60,939 nt of DNA from an uncultured Blautia sp. GTDB taxonomy: Bacteria > Bacillota > Clostridia > Lachnospirales > Lachnospiraceae. The translations under genes and the position numbers were made by a program. How positions within the stretch are numbered: position 1 is the first letter of the stretch; each line of letters opens with the position of its first letter. Below, piece by piece: positions 52,149-60,887 of this stretch. The notes below the pieces were generated by a model. That model had not been told where the DNA came from. It worked only from the letters and a program-made list of their open reading frames with translations, and did no database searches. The stretch spans positions 1-60,939 of the forward strand of contig UQCM01000013.1 of assembly GCA_900539525.1 (NCBI GenBank), in the 5' to 3' direction.

Positions 52149-52479
52149 GAGAATGACCTCCTGTATTTTCTTTTTGAAGCATATCATTTTCATCTGCAGA
52201 AAGGAGAGCCGTCATAAATAATTCATAGAAATCATCCTCGCCGTCAAGCTTCGGAGAATTCTCACCACCACCGTTGGTACTTCGCCTCATATTTCCATAA
52301 AACTCTTCACCGGCATTTATGATTTCCATAGGATACAGCTCATATCCGTATTCCCTGCATTTCCTGCAAAAAGCCTCCAGAGGGTTGTCCTCTTTCTGTG
52401 TTTCCAGCAGAGTCTTTCGAAGTACACGGTCATGAAATGCCCTTTGCTCCAGTTCATCTAACAATTCGACTGTGTTCAT
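52126..52479 (-). CDS. Nif11-like small protein
   Basis: The product is about 117 residues. The region MNTVELLDELEQRAFHDRVLRKTLLETQ ... AFCRKCREYGYELYPMEII resembles the leader-like Nif11 fold (short helices with a YELYPMEI turn). I start at ATG 52479, with GGAGG about 11 nt upstream. An in-frame ATG at 52533 lies inside a TATAAT promoter-like box, so it is unlikely. The C-terminus is Asp/Gly-rich. It could be a stand-alone regulator or a leader for a maturation system, but no maturase is adjacent. Confidence 0.55.
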   Translation of the reverse strand: MNTVELLDELEQRAFHDRVLRKTLLETQKEDNPLEAFCRKCREYGYELYPMEIINAGEEFYGNMRRSTNGGGENSPKLDGEDDFYELFMTALLSADENDMLQKENTGGHSHEKTGKS

Positions 52480-52582
52480 TTTCTTACATTCCTCCGTATT
52501 TAAGGATCCTTCAAAAGGAACCGTTGTTTTCATTATAACTGAAAGATGGAAATTTGTATAGATGCCGTGATAAAAAGGGGTA

Positions 52583-52612
52583 CAGGCAGGAAATACAAGG
52601 ATTTCCTGCCTG
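52583..52612 (-). terminator. Terminator of the oxidase pseudogene
   Basis: CAGGCAGGAAAT / ATTTCCTGCCTG is a perfect 12-bp stem with a 6-nt loop, followed on the minus strand by TACCCCTTTTTATC. Confidence 0.75.
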
Positions 52613-52683
52613 ATGGAACTATCGTATGCAGCTAAACAATTTGCCGCATATTTCTTTGCATTTACATCCGATCGACCGTTTCA

Positions 52684-54891
52684 TCACCCGAAAAATCCCC
52701 CACATGCCGGATTCCACATCCCAGGCAAAATGACATCATCCTTTCCCGGGCAGGGAAGAAGCGGGAAAATCCTGTTTTTTCCATTGCAAAGAGGCTTCAG
52801 GCACTCCTGATATTTATCATAGGCACGGATAATTCCCCAAAGACCCAGCCAGGCGTCATCAATACCTCCAAAATAATACAGATAATCACCGGCCGGATAG
52901 GCAGTTTTTACATTCAGATTAAATGCTTCTGATGTATCGATCGTCTGAGAGGCGGCCAGAGGAGAGCGTGCATCGGCAACCTCCTTTTGCCAGGACATTC
53001 CCGTAATATTAAAGGCATGCTGTTCTTCATGTGCTCCGTCGATGAGGCGAATCATCAGTTCATCTCCCGGATAGGTTTCTAGGACAGGAGTTGCCGGATC
53101 ACCGTGGACGTGGGAACTGAAAATATAGGCCGGATCCTCATGTTTTTTCAGCCTTTCACGCATAGGCTCCGCGCGGTAATTGATGCCCATGACACCGGGA
53201 TCGTCATGGGATCCCGGAACCTCCGGAGGATTCAGAGAATTCCCTTCTTTGTCAAATAAAAGTGCAAAATCATGAACAAACATGGCAAACTCCCGGAGGG
53301 AGGAACCGTCTCTTCTGCGAATGACGGCTCTGGTACCGAAGGGCAGCTCTTCGCCGGTACGGACATGGTGGAAGGTAGCCCCCGCTTCTTCTATGATCAA
53401 CGCACCGAACATTCCGTGCTGCTGATGAGAATTTGCGAACAGATGGTCATGGAAAAAGATCATTCTCAATTCCTCATCCGCAAAGAAACGTTCGATCAGG
53501 GTTTCATATTTTCTGGCTCCCGCAATATTATTCCAGCCATTTGCCGCACCGTCAGAAGTAATGGTATCAAATTTTACCAGATGCACATGATGTCCTACGA
53601 TATCTGTTCGTGTACGGAGCTGGAAGGCATTCTCCTCCAGATATTCCGGCAGCAGGTTAGTCGTATGAAATTCGATACAGTCTCCGGCATTGGCCCGGAT
53701 GACCAGAGGCTCGACCTTGATTTTCTGCTCCTCCACTTTACGGATATAGGCATCCAGGCCGCCGTGGCGTTCTGATTCCTCTTTCAAAACAAAAAACCTG
53801 CCTTCCGGGTCGTGCCATCCGTATTCATTGTAAGTGATCCGGGCCTGAACGAGAGCAATCTCAAATATTTTGACTTTATCGCAGTTTCCGGGAAGATGAC
53901 ATGCTTTTTCCACTGTTTCAGTAGACAGTCTTTCTGCATCCGGGGACTCTTTGCCGGCAGGATCATTTTCTTCTCCATCATCGTATTTTACACAGTCAAT
54001 GCTCTGGTCATCTTCTGCGGGAGTTAACACATTCCCGTCGTGTGGCAGGGACAGGTATCGGTATACAATGCTCCCGGTGCAGCGTTTTCTACAAAATTTG
54101 CTTTCTCCAGGGGCGTGGGGGTTACGGTTACCTTTCCTTCCTGATCCACGACTCCGCAGGGAGGCTGAAGCGGTGGGATGGCAGTTCCATCCGGAAGCTT
54201 TCCATTTCCATCTTCCAGCCGGTCATGGATCCGCCACAGGGTCCACAAGCCTTCGTGGAAGTGTGGATACAGGTGGCAGTGGAAAATCAAGTCCCCGATC
54301 ACTTTATTTCTGCTCCCGGCTCCATACAGAATATCCAGGGTATAGGTTTCCTGAGGACTGATCGTGATAGAATCAATGATTGTAGAAACGGGATTATCCG
54401 CTTCCAACCGCCACTGGTGATTGTGGAGATGAAAGACATGTGTCTCCTTGATACCTCCGTGGATCAGGCGGATCTTTGACGGATCGCCCACGTAAGCTCT
54501 GAGGATGGGCGGTGCAGGATCACCATATACCCAGGAACTCATGGAAATATCCTCAGCGAAATCGGCCGGATCATGGGTAAGCGGCATGCGGTTTCTCATA
54601 GGTTCTGAGCGATAACTGATCGCTGTCGTGGATGACGGGAGTCCCGTCCGGTGATCCATAGGCGTATTTCCATATTTATCCAGTATCTCCAGTTCATCAT
54701 AGAAGAACACCGAATACGCCCTCTGTATCGGCATACCAGGTGTACCAGACTTCCCGTCCACCAGTGGTGCTGTCGGGATTGTACCCGGTGCTGGTTCCGT
54801 CAGAATCCATCACATCATAGGACAGCCCCTGTACATGGATGGAAAGTCTGCGGTTCAGACTGTGATGAAAGCATATTAAAGGTCATGAATT
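52684..54891 (-). pseudogene. Multicopper oxidase, decayed
   Basis: Read on the minus strand, three blocks line up as one large multicopper oxidase. Block 1 (about 54717-54891) includes FHHSLNRRLSIHVQG and SYDVMDSDGTSTGYNPDST. Block 2 (54024-54761) has HVFHLHNHQWR and DLIFHCHLYPHFHEG with the copper ligands. Block 3 (52684-54030) has HHVHLVKFD, FFHDHLF and HAFNITGM. Between blocks 1 and 2 the frame shifts and about 40 residues seem missing. Between 2 and 3 a CACAC at about 54038 looks like a 2-bp insertion, since frame 2 reads HDGNVLTPAEDD straight through. The ATG region also needs another shift. It is probably a non-functional remnant. Confidence 0.72.
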
Positions 54892-54895
54892 TCCT

Positions 54896-54932
54896 ATATC
54901 ATAAAAAGGTGTAAAGCCTGAATCATTCAATA
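54896..54932. repeat. Direct repeat, left copy
   Basis: Sequence ATATCATA, a short spacer, then TGTAAAGCCTgaATcATTCAAT matches 55180-55210. Together with the inverted GTGTAAAG / CTTTACAC pair at 54910-54947 it frames the small ORF. Confidence 0.5.
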
Positions 54933-54948
54933 AAGACTTTACACCTTA
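54909..54948. terminator. Hairpin between the pseudogene and the 60-aa ORF
   Basis: AGGTGTAAAG / CTTTACACCT is a perfect 10-bp stem with a loop of about 19 nt. It may stop either the small ORF transcript or readthrough into the oxidase remnant. Confidence 0.5.
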
Positions 54949-54967
54949 GATAATTATCATTCATTTG

Positions 54968-55138
54968 CTACTGGATTAAAAAATCAAATTCTGAAATATC
55001 AACTCCAAATATTTTAAGTGTTGCTCTTGATGTTTCAATTTCAATTTCAAGTTGTTCATTTACTTCTTTGCTCGCCTTTTTAATACGTAATAAAGAAGTA
55101 TAATGTTTAATTTCAGCATTTACTACTTCCTGATTCAT
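54968..55138 (-). CDS. Small unknown protein
   Basis: The product has 56 residues, mostly helical: NQEVVNAEIKHYTSLLRIKK, a charged middle, and IEIETSRATLKIFGVDISEF at the end. I cannot place it in a family. GGAAG lies 11 nt before ATG 55138. A GTG at 55150 is the alternative start. It is boxed between direct repeats (54896-54932 and 55180-55210), AT-rich compared with its neighbours and isolated, so it may be a mobile cassette or small toxin/antitoxin. Confidence 0.5.
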   Translation of the reverse strand: MNQEVVNAEIKHYTSLLRIKKASKEVNEQLEIEIETSRATLKIFGVDISEFDFLIQ

Positions 55139-55179
55139 ATCATCACTCACTTCCTATCACCGCCTTTCGTTGGTGGTAT

Positions 55180-55210
55180 TATATCATAGTGTAAAGCCTT
55201 TATTCAATTA
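55180..55210. repeat. Direct repeat, right copy
   Basis: ATATCATAGTGTAAAGCCTT followed by TATTCAATTA matches the left copy at 54896-54932. It precedes the promoter region of the small ORF on the minus strand. Confidence 0.5.
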
Positions 55211-55232
55211 TCAAGATACTCATTAATTTTTG

Positions 55233-55312
55233 GTAACTATTATAAAATTCTCTCCGGTGAGCAAGATCCCCACGGCAAATATTTATAAATCTGCATGACA
55301 CTGAACAGTTAC
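55233..55312. mobile_element. Repeat family B, short copy with possible target duplication
   Basis: 80-bp form with left end GTAACTATTATAAAATTC and right end GACACTGAACAGTTAC. The 8-mers AATTTTTG (55225-55232) and AAATTTTG (55313-55320) flank it, identical at 7 of 8 positions, as in a target-site duplication. Confidence 0.55.
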
Positions 55313-55569
55313 AAATTTTGTTTTATTACTTGGAATGGAGAATAAAAATGCGGACAGTGCTTCTGGGTATGAAAATCAGAAAAAATAAGATTTTTAGAAA
55401 CGAATGACATAAAAACAATGATTTATTTGTGATATAGTCTATAGATGTTTTGTGGAATAATACTATTTTGTTATGAATTTATATATTTTTAGATGATTTT
55501 ATTTGTTTAACAATACACCATTTTTGTTCTATCTGTCAACGGGCATATTATAATAATTTCATGAGCAGA
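55313..55569. other. AT-rich gap before the large surface protein
   Basis: I see no convincing gene. An ATG at about 55350 with GGAG upstream would open a 19-residue peptide (MRTVLLGMKIRKNKIFRNE), which is low confidence. The remainder is very AT-rich with a TATAAT-like box near 55549 and no repeat that I can link to the other families. Confidence 0.4.
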
Positions 55570-55601
55570 AATCCCGGTATCGCTTACACCATACCGGGAT
55601 T
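55570..55601 (-). terminator. Terminator of the large secreted protein gene
   Basis: AATCCCGGTAT / ATACCGGGATT is a perfect 11-bp stem with a 10-nt loop, 11 bp after the stop codon. The minus-strand side has only a short T-run. Confidence 0.65.
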
Positions 55602-55612
55602 TCAAAACAGGA

Positions 55613-58600
55613 TTATTTAATTTTTACGGTTGCACTCTGTCCTTTTTTTGCCAGAAGTTTCGTGTAAGCTTTCCTCTTTGAAGCGGGTACCTTAATCACC
55701 GCTTTCTTATGGATGCCCTTCAGCGCATTCTTTCCGACTTTCTTCAAGGCCTTTGACTTGATCGTAAGGCTTGTCAGTTTCTTACAGTTAAAGAATGCAT
55801 TTGCACCGATCTGCTTCAGATTGCCTGCATTCACCGTAACCTTCTTCAGCTTCACACATCCGGAAAATGCATTCTTGCCGATCGACTGGACATTCTTTCC
55901 GATGGTAACACCTGTCACTTTCTTATTTCCCTTGAAGGCGGATGCTGCAACAGATGTCACCTTATAACTCTTTCCTCCAAGACTCACAGTGTTGTAGATG
56001 GTTATCTTTGCAAGCCTTGTGTTTTTAAGTCCGGTAACTTCTACCGTCTGATCTGCGGCACTGATCACTTTGTAACGGTAATTTCCGCTGTCAAAGATCT
56101 GGCCATCCTTTGCAGTCTGTGTATTCTGGGGAGGCTGCTTATTCTCATCCTTGGGTTTTTCATCAACCGGCGGTTTTATATCTGTCCCGCTCTGCGCCGG
56201 CTTTAACGCTCCGATCGCTGTTTCTAAATCTTTCAGAGCCTCCATAATTTCCTCTTTTGTGCTGGAATCCTTCCCCTGAACTTCCTGTGCCTTTTTCAGA
56301 GCAGCCTGGTATGCTTTCCAGCTCTCAGACGTGTATTTCGTTTCATCTGTATAGTTCTCTGCCTGCTTCAGCTTTTCACCAAGATCATTTCTGGCTTCTG
56401 TTGTATCATCGGGAATCACTACATCCACGGTATCCCGGCTTAGCAGTCCCATCCTTGCCTTCTGCAGCTCAGAAAGTGCATGGTAGCATTCCAGATTTGT
56501 GCTGGATGCACCTTCTTTTACCGATGTTGCTGCCGCCAGTGCCTGCTGATATGCATTCCACGATGCCTCCGTATAGTTTGAAGCATCTCCATGCGGGGCG
56601 TTATTGATTTCCGCCTGTATCTTTTCCTTTGCCTCCGAAGCCGGGCTGACAGACAGGCTGTCTAAATCCGACAGCTTGAATTTGGCCTGTTTGATCCAGC
56701 ACTGGTCGTTATAAACATTATAAGGCTTTAGACTCTGTGACCATTCTTTATCCCAGTGTCCGTAAGTATCCAGGATGAAGGTTCCATCCGAGAGCACTGC
56801 CATTCCCGTATAACCGGTATCACCCGATTTTGCATTTGCAGCCCAATCCTCGCAGAGAAGGATCCGGTACTGCCCGTCATTCTGGTTCATGATATCATCG
56901 TAGGTGCCAACCCAGGCGATCCAGTCTCCTGCCATCCAGTCACTGCCGAAGGTATTGTCATTTCCTTCCCGGTCATACTGGATCTCACGGAAGGTAACGA
57001 TCAATCTCTGTCCTGTGGAATCGGTAGGATCATACATGATCTTATGACGTTCTCCTGCCAGAGATCCCGGAAGATCCATCGGTTTGCTCCATGTCTCACC
57101 CTCGTCATCCGAATAGATCATGGTTGCCGGATTCGCGTGGCTCTGGCTTCTGGCCAGACCGATGATCCGTTTTCCGTCAGGCGAGCGGAACATACCGATC
57201 TCGCACATCTGATAACGGCTTTCTATGCTGCGGTATTCACTTAAATATGGAACAGGTTCTGTCCACTGCTGATTGCCCTGCTCATCGAAGGTCAGATACG
57301 TCTTATAATTCACGAAGGAACTGCCGTTATGATAGACTGCCATCCATTTGTCAATGAGATTACCATCCTCATCCTTCATCTGGATCATACTTGCCATGGC
57401 CACAACAGTCTCATTTCTGGTGCCATTGCTGAAATTCTCCCAGTATGTCTGATACTCGGTCCATGTTTCTCCTCCGTCCGTAGAAATGGAGCTGTCCCAT
57501 CCTCCGGTCGGTGCACCAAAGTTTGCCGGTCTTCCGGAAATCAGGATCAGCTTTGTGCTGCCGTCTGTCATGTTCAGCTTATACATCGTCGGCGTTTCAT
57601 AGGAGCTTGACCATGAGGCAGGAATATCTGTTTTCTCTGTCCAGCTCTCTCCTGCATCCCTGCTCACCTGCATAACGATAGAGCCTCTTCCGTGACCTAC
57701 CGGATAAACGGTGATCAGCGTCTTTTCATCATCCAGCATAACCATATCCGGCTGTCCAAGATAATGACGTCCCTTAGAATCATCCGGATCTCTCTCAATA
57801 TCTGATAAATACTGCTCCGGCAATTTATAATCCGTCAGCGTATTCTTTATGATCAGTGTCCTGGTAACTGTAATCTGTACGCTTCCAGTATAACCTGTGT
57901 TTTTATTCTCTACGATAATGACAGTGCTTCCTTTCCTGTTTGCGGTCACATTACCGCCTGCATCTACAGATGCGATCGCCGGATCAACGGCACGGAAAAC
58001 AAGTGCATCTTCCAAAGCCACAGGCACCTTCCAGCTCTCACCCACATTTAACGTTTTCGAGGTTTCACTCAGAGCTGCACCGTTCTTTGAAGCCAGATAC
58101 TTTTCAGTAAGTTCAGCAACGCCTGATTTAAAGCTGTTCATCTGCTCTGCCAGCGATGTAATCTCAGCCTCTGTCAGGTATGTGCGCCCGGTCGTTGCCG
58201 TCATCGTCACACGATTGTATACTGCCTCGATCTCTGATGACAGAGACGGCATCTTTTCCTGCAGGATCCTCAGTTTGTTTACATCACGGATACCTTCTGC
58301 CATACGCTCAAGACGCACAGAACTCTTTGCAGTTTTCATAGCTGCGTCCTTTTCAGACGGATAAACCAGGAAGCAGTCACCCGGTTCAAACGCATTGTGT
58401 GTTGCATCGTTCAGCGGATCTGCCACCCATGCGTCATATGCCCATCTGCGGAAGCCCGCTGTTCCTGCCTTTCCGGCATTTACGGCTGACCAGTAGCTTT
58501 CCACCGGTGCGCTCAGTGAGAAATTGCCCGGCTTATGCTCGGTACAGGAATAAAGTGTCGTTACCAGCCCGGAGGCATTCCTCTCTGCCAGGATCTCTTT

Positions 58601-60595
58601 GAATACTGCAGAATGTGCCTGCGCAGCGGTATCGCCTACGCTCAGCAGATCAATATTCTTTGCAATCTCTTTTTTCGCAGAATCCGTAATGGAATCCATA
58701 TCCCCGGCAGTCTTCAGAGATTTACCGTCTTTGTTTTTTATTTTGTTGATTACGGTGAAAGCGTTTGTCGCCTGACCGAAATTTCTCTCATCAATCGCAA
58801 GGTAGCAGCTCTCAAACCATCCCTTTTCATCCAGATGACTGGTAAAGTCTGTCAGAAAATCACTCCACATCTGGTTGTACGAATCACTTCCTGCCGTGTA
58901 CCCTGCCTTCTTCATCGTCCCGTTTTCCCAATAGGTAAAGGAACTGTGCCACGGTGCGATACTGTAGATCACCACCTTTTCAGCAATTCCCATTTCCTTA
59001 CAGAGTGATACCCATGCATCAAAATCACTGTAATCATAGGTGAAGCTGCCATCGCTTTCCTTCGTCCATTTTACCATGGATGGGTAATGAATATCATTCT
59101 TGCTGTAGGTCTGTCCGTTCCATGCGTCCTCAATAATCGTAGCGGTAATCATATTTCCGCCCGCTTCTTTATACTGCTCCATCAGGGAACGAAGGATTTC
59201 AAGATGCTCCTCTGAAAACGGCGTTATGTTATAGTATTCCGCACTGCTGTAAGGATACTGCCAGATACCGATGTCATAGGAATAATCTGTCGTGTCCGGG
59301 AGTGCAAGATCCTGGACGATCAGTTTATAGGTAAACACAAGCGGTGTTTTAATTTCAGCCGCACTCACTGTCAGCGTACCGGTATACAAACCTGCCGGTG
59401 CATCCTCTGGCACTGACACTTCTACCCATACCGGCTGCAGGCGATCCGCATCAATGCTGACAGCACCTCCATCCTGATAAAGAATATCAGAGGATTCACT
59501 TCTGTTTTCTTCCGTAGCCTCCGGAACCCGGCGCGACGGGTCTCCATATCCGAGATAAGGGCCATTGTATGCCCGGGTAGATTTTATAAAAGTTGTTGTC
59601 ACGTTATCCGCAGAGATCTTCGCACTGCCGTCTGCTCTCTGGAAGTCTCCTGCTGTCACCTGTACATTTGACAGGGAACCGTTTGATGAGTAAAGCACCA
59701 GCTCACTGGACGCCTTATCATTCTTCCATGCCGTCAATGTGGCTGTGGTGACATTCTGCTGCCTGATCGTGCTATATGTATCCTGCGTGTGCTGCGTATC
59801 CTTATCTGTAATTGTACCACCTAATGCTGGAACAGCTTTTTTTACGTTTACCGTAACCTTCTTGGCTGTACCAACACCGGAAACGGTAATCTCGGCTGTC
59901 CCTTCAGCCTTCGCAGTGACTGTGCCATCCCCGGAAACACTTGCGACAGCATCATTATTGCTGCTGAACACCAGACCGGCATCCGATGTACCGGAAGGAA
60001 TCATCGTATAGGCAATCTTCTGTTTCCGCCCCACATAAAGACTCATGCCTGTCTGTCCCAGAGTAAATTCTGTTGCAGCATATGGCTGATGGGTGATTTT
60101 CGCATAGGACACCTGGTTTACAATCTTGCTGCCTGTCTTTGTGGTCTGTGTTACGGCTTTCAGAGTGTGCCTGCCTTCTGTAAGCCCGCTGACCGAATAT
60201 ACAGACTGAGCACTTGTACGGGAAGCATTGTACAGATCCACGGTCTGTTCACTCCCGTCGTCCACGGTATACTTTACGATTCCATGAACAGGACCTTTGA
60301 TGGCATAAATGGAAATTGCGCTTCCGTAAAAACTGACCGTATAATAATACTGGTTAGCGTTATCATCGGAGGCACCCAGATCCACATAAGCTTCTGAGCC
60401 TGCATTAACGGTCCATGTTTTATTGCTGCCCGTCGGCGTAACATAGCTAAAATAGTTCATCTGTGATGCGTCTCTTGTCTCTGGATTCAGTGTTTCAACG
60501 ATATCGCCTGCCGCCTGCACCGGCATCAGGTTCAACGGAACTGCCAGAACCAGTGCAAGCAGTATACAAAACACTTTTTTAATTGTCTTTTTCAT
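55613..60595 (-). CDS. Large secreted GH123-like / sialidase-like multidomain protein
   Basis: 1660 residues. Order: signal peptide (1-29), N-terminal beta module (about 40-170), BIG2-type Ig domain (about 175-252), DUF4091/GH123-like region (about 270-790) with the Asp602-Glu603 pair (LAIDERNFG) matching the GH123 catalytic pair, second BIG2-like domain (about 845-912), a six-bladed sialidase-like propeller (about 940-1310) with Asp boxes at 978-985, 1038-1045 and 1162-1169, two FIVAR repeats (1320-1385, 1400-1465), and BspA-type leucine-rich repeats (1500-1660). GH123 enzymes are beta-N-acetylgalactosaminidases. There is no LPXTG motif. GGAGATGA precedes ATG 60595. Likely target: host or mucin glycans, an inference. 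The exact activities of both catalytic-type domains are untested. Confidence 0.85.
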   Translation of the reverse strand: MKKTIKKVFCILLALVLAVPLNLMPVQAAGDIVETLNPETRDASQMNYFSYVTPTGSNKTWTVNAGSEAYVDLGASDDNANQYYYTVSFYGSAISIYAIKGPVHGIVKYTVDDGSEQTVDLYNASRTSAQSVYSVSGLTEGRHTLKAVTQTTKTGSKIVNQVSYAKITHQPYAATEFTLGQTGMSLYVGRKQKIAYTMIPSGTSDAGLVFSSNNDAVASVSGDGTVTAKAEGTAEITVSGVGTAKKVTVNVKKAVPALGGTITDKDTQHTQDTYSTIRQQNVTTATLTAWKNDKASSELVLYSSNGSLSNVQVTAGDFQRADGSAKISADNVTTTFIKSTRAYNGPYLGYGDPSRRVPEATEENRSESSDILYQDGGAVSIDADRLQPVWVEVSVPEDAPAGLYTGTLTVSAAEIKTPLVFTYKLIVQDLALPDTTDYSYDIGIWQYPYSSAEYYNITPFSEEHLEILRSLMEQYKEAGGNMITATIIEDAWNGQTYSKNDIHYPSMVKWTKESDGSFTYDYSDFDAWVSLCKEMGIAEKVVIYSIAPWHSSFTYWENGTMKKAGYTAGSDSYNQMWSDFLTDFTSHLDEKGWFESCYLAIDERNFGQATNAFTVINKIKNKDGKSLKTAGDMDSITDSAKKEIAKNIDLLSVGDTAAQAHSAVFKEILAERNASGLVTTLYSCTEHKPGNFSLSAPVESYWSAVNAGKAGTAGFRRWAYDAWVADPLNDATHNAFEPGDCFLVYPSEKDAAMKTAKSSVRLERMAEGIRDVNKLRILQEKMPSLSSEIEAVYNRVTMTATTGRTYLTEAEITSLAEQMNSFKSGVAELTEKYLASKNGAALSETSKTLNVGESWKVPVALEDALVFRAVDPAIASVDAGGNVTANRKGSTVIIVENKNTGYTGSVQITVTRTLIIKNTLTDYKLPEQYLSDIERDPDDSKGRHYLGQPDMVMLDDEKTLITVYPVGHGRGSIVMQVSRDAGESWTEKTDIPASWSSSYETPTMYKLNMTDGSTKLILISGRPANFGAPTGGWDSSISTDGGETWTEYQTYWENFSNGTRNETVVAMASMIQMKDEDGNLIDKWMAVYHNGSSFVNYKTYLTFDEQGNQQWTEPVPYLSEYRSIESRYQMCEIGMFRSPDGKRIIGLARSQSHANPATMIYSDDEGETWSKPMDLPGSLAGERHKIMYDPTDSTGQRLIVTFREIQYDREGNDNTFGSDWMAGDWIAWVGTYDDIMNQNDGQYRILLCEDWAANAKSGDTGYTGMAVLSDGTFILDTYGHWDKEWSQSLKPYNVYNDQCWIKQAKFKLSDLDSLSVSPASEAKEKIQAEINNAPHGDASNYTEASWNAYQQALAAATSVKEGASSTNLECYHALSELQKARMGLLSRDTVDVVIPDDTTEARNDLGEKLKQAENYTDETKYTSESWKAYQAALKKAQEVQGKDSSTKEEIMEALKDLETAIGALKPAQSGTDIKPPVDEKPKDENKQPPQNTQTAKDGQIFDSGNYRYKVISAADQTVEVTGLKNTRLAKITIYNTVSLGGKSYKVTSVAASAFKGNKKVTGVTIGKNVQSIGKNAFSGCVKLKKVTVNAGNLKQIGANAFFNCKKLTSLTIKSKALKKVGKNALKGIHKKAVIKVPASKRKAYTKLLAKKGQSATVKIK

Positions 60596-60654
60596 ACTTC
60601 ATCTCCTTCTACAACTTGGTGTTACCATATTCTTTCACTTTTCATAATTCAAGA

Positions 60655-60706
60655 CTCGCTCGCGAGTCTTGGCGCGGAATTCGGGTCTGCATAGCAGACA
60701 TACTTC
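60655..60706. repeat. Repeat family D, copy 2
   Basis: AAGACTCGCTCGCGAGTCTT is a near-perfect palindrome, followed by GAATTCGGGTCTGCATAGCA and GAC. The second part matches GAGTCTGCATAGCAG at about 14710. It sits in the leader of the large secreted protein gene. Confidence 0.4.
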
Positions 60707-60737
60707 CAATCCGGTATCTTTATAGTCTTCTCCTCCT

Positions 60738-60843
60738 TTCTTATTGACAGGCTTCATCTTCGTCAACGGTGATGCGGTTGTCAGCAGGCATTCCTCCGTC
60801 GAAAAGATTCAAGCAGATATCCACATTCCATATTGCTTCATCC
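60738..60843 (-). pseudogene. C-terminal stub of an upstream gene
   Basis: On the minus strand the open frame reads DEAIWNVDICLNLFDGGMPADN and then RITVDEDEACQ, ending at a TAA at 60738-60740, after a TAG at about 60841-60843. The text is protein-like but the frame is closed on both sides and no start with a ribosome site is seen. It may be the remnant of a gene whose main part lies beyond the window or was lost. I do not recognise it. Confidence 0.3.
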
Positions 60844-60887
60844 TATAAGAAATTAAGCGCAGGCACAATCAGAATGTACTTTGTTAT

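Noticed and set aside
52684..54761. Two intact, separate multicopper oxidase genes
   Set aside because: Each ORF lacks a proper start and the copper-ligand sets are complementary. The overlap at 54024-54030 is a frameshift, not a coupled operon.
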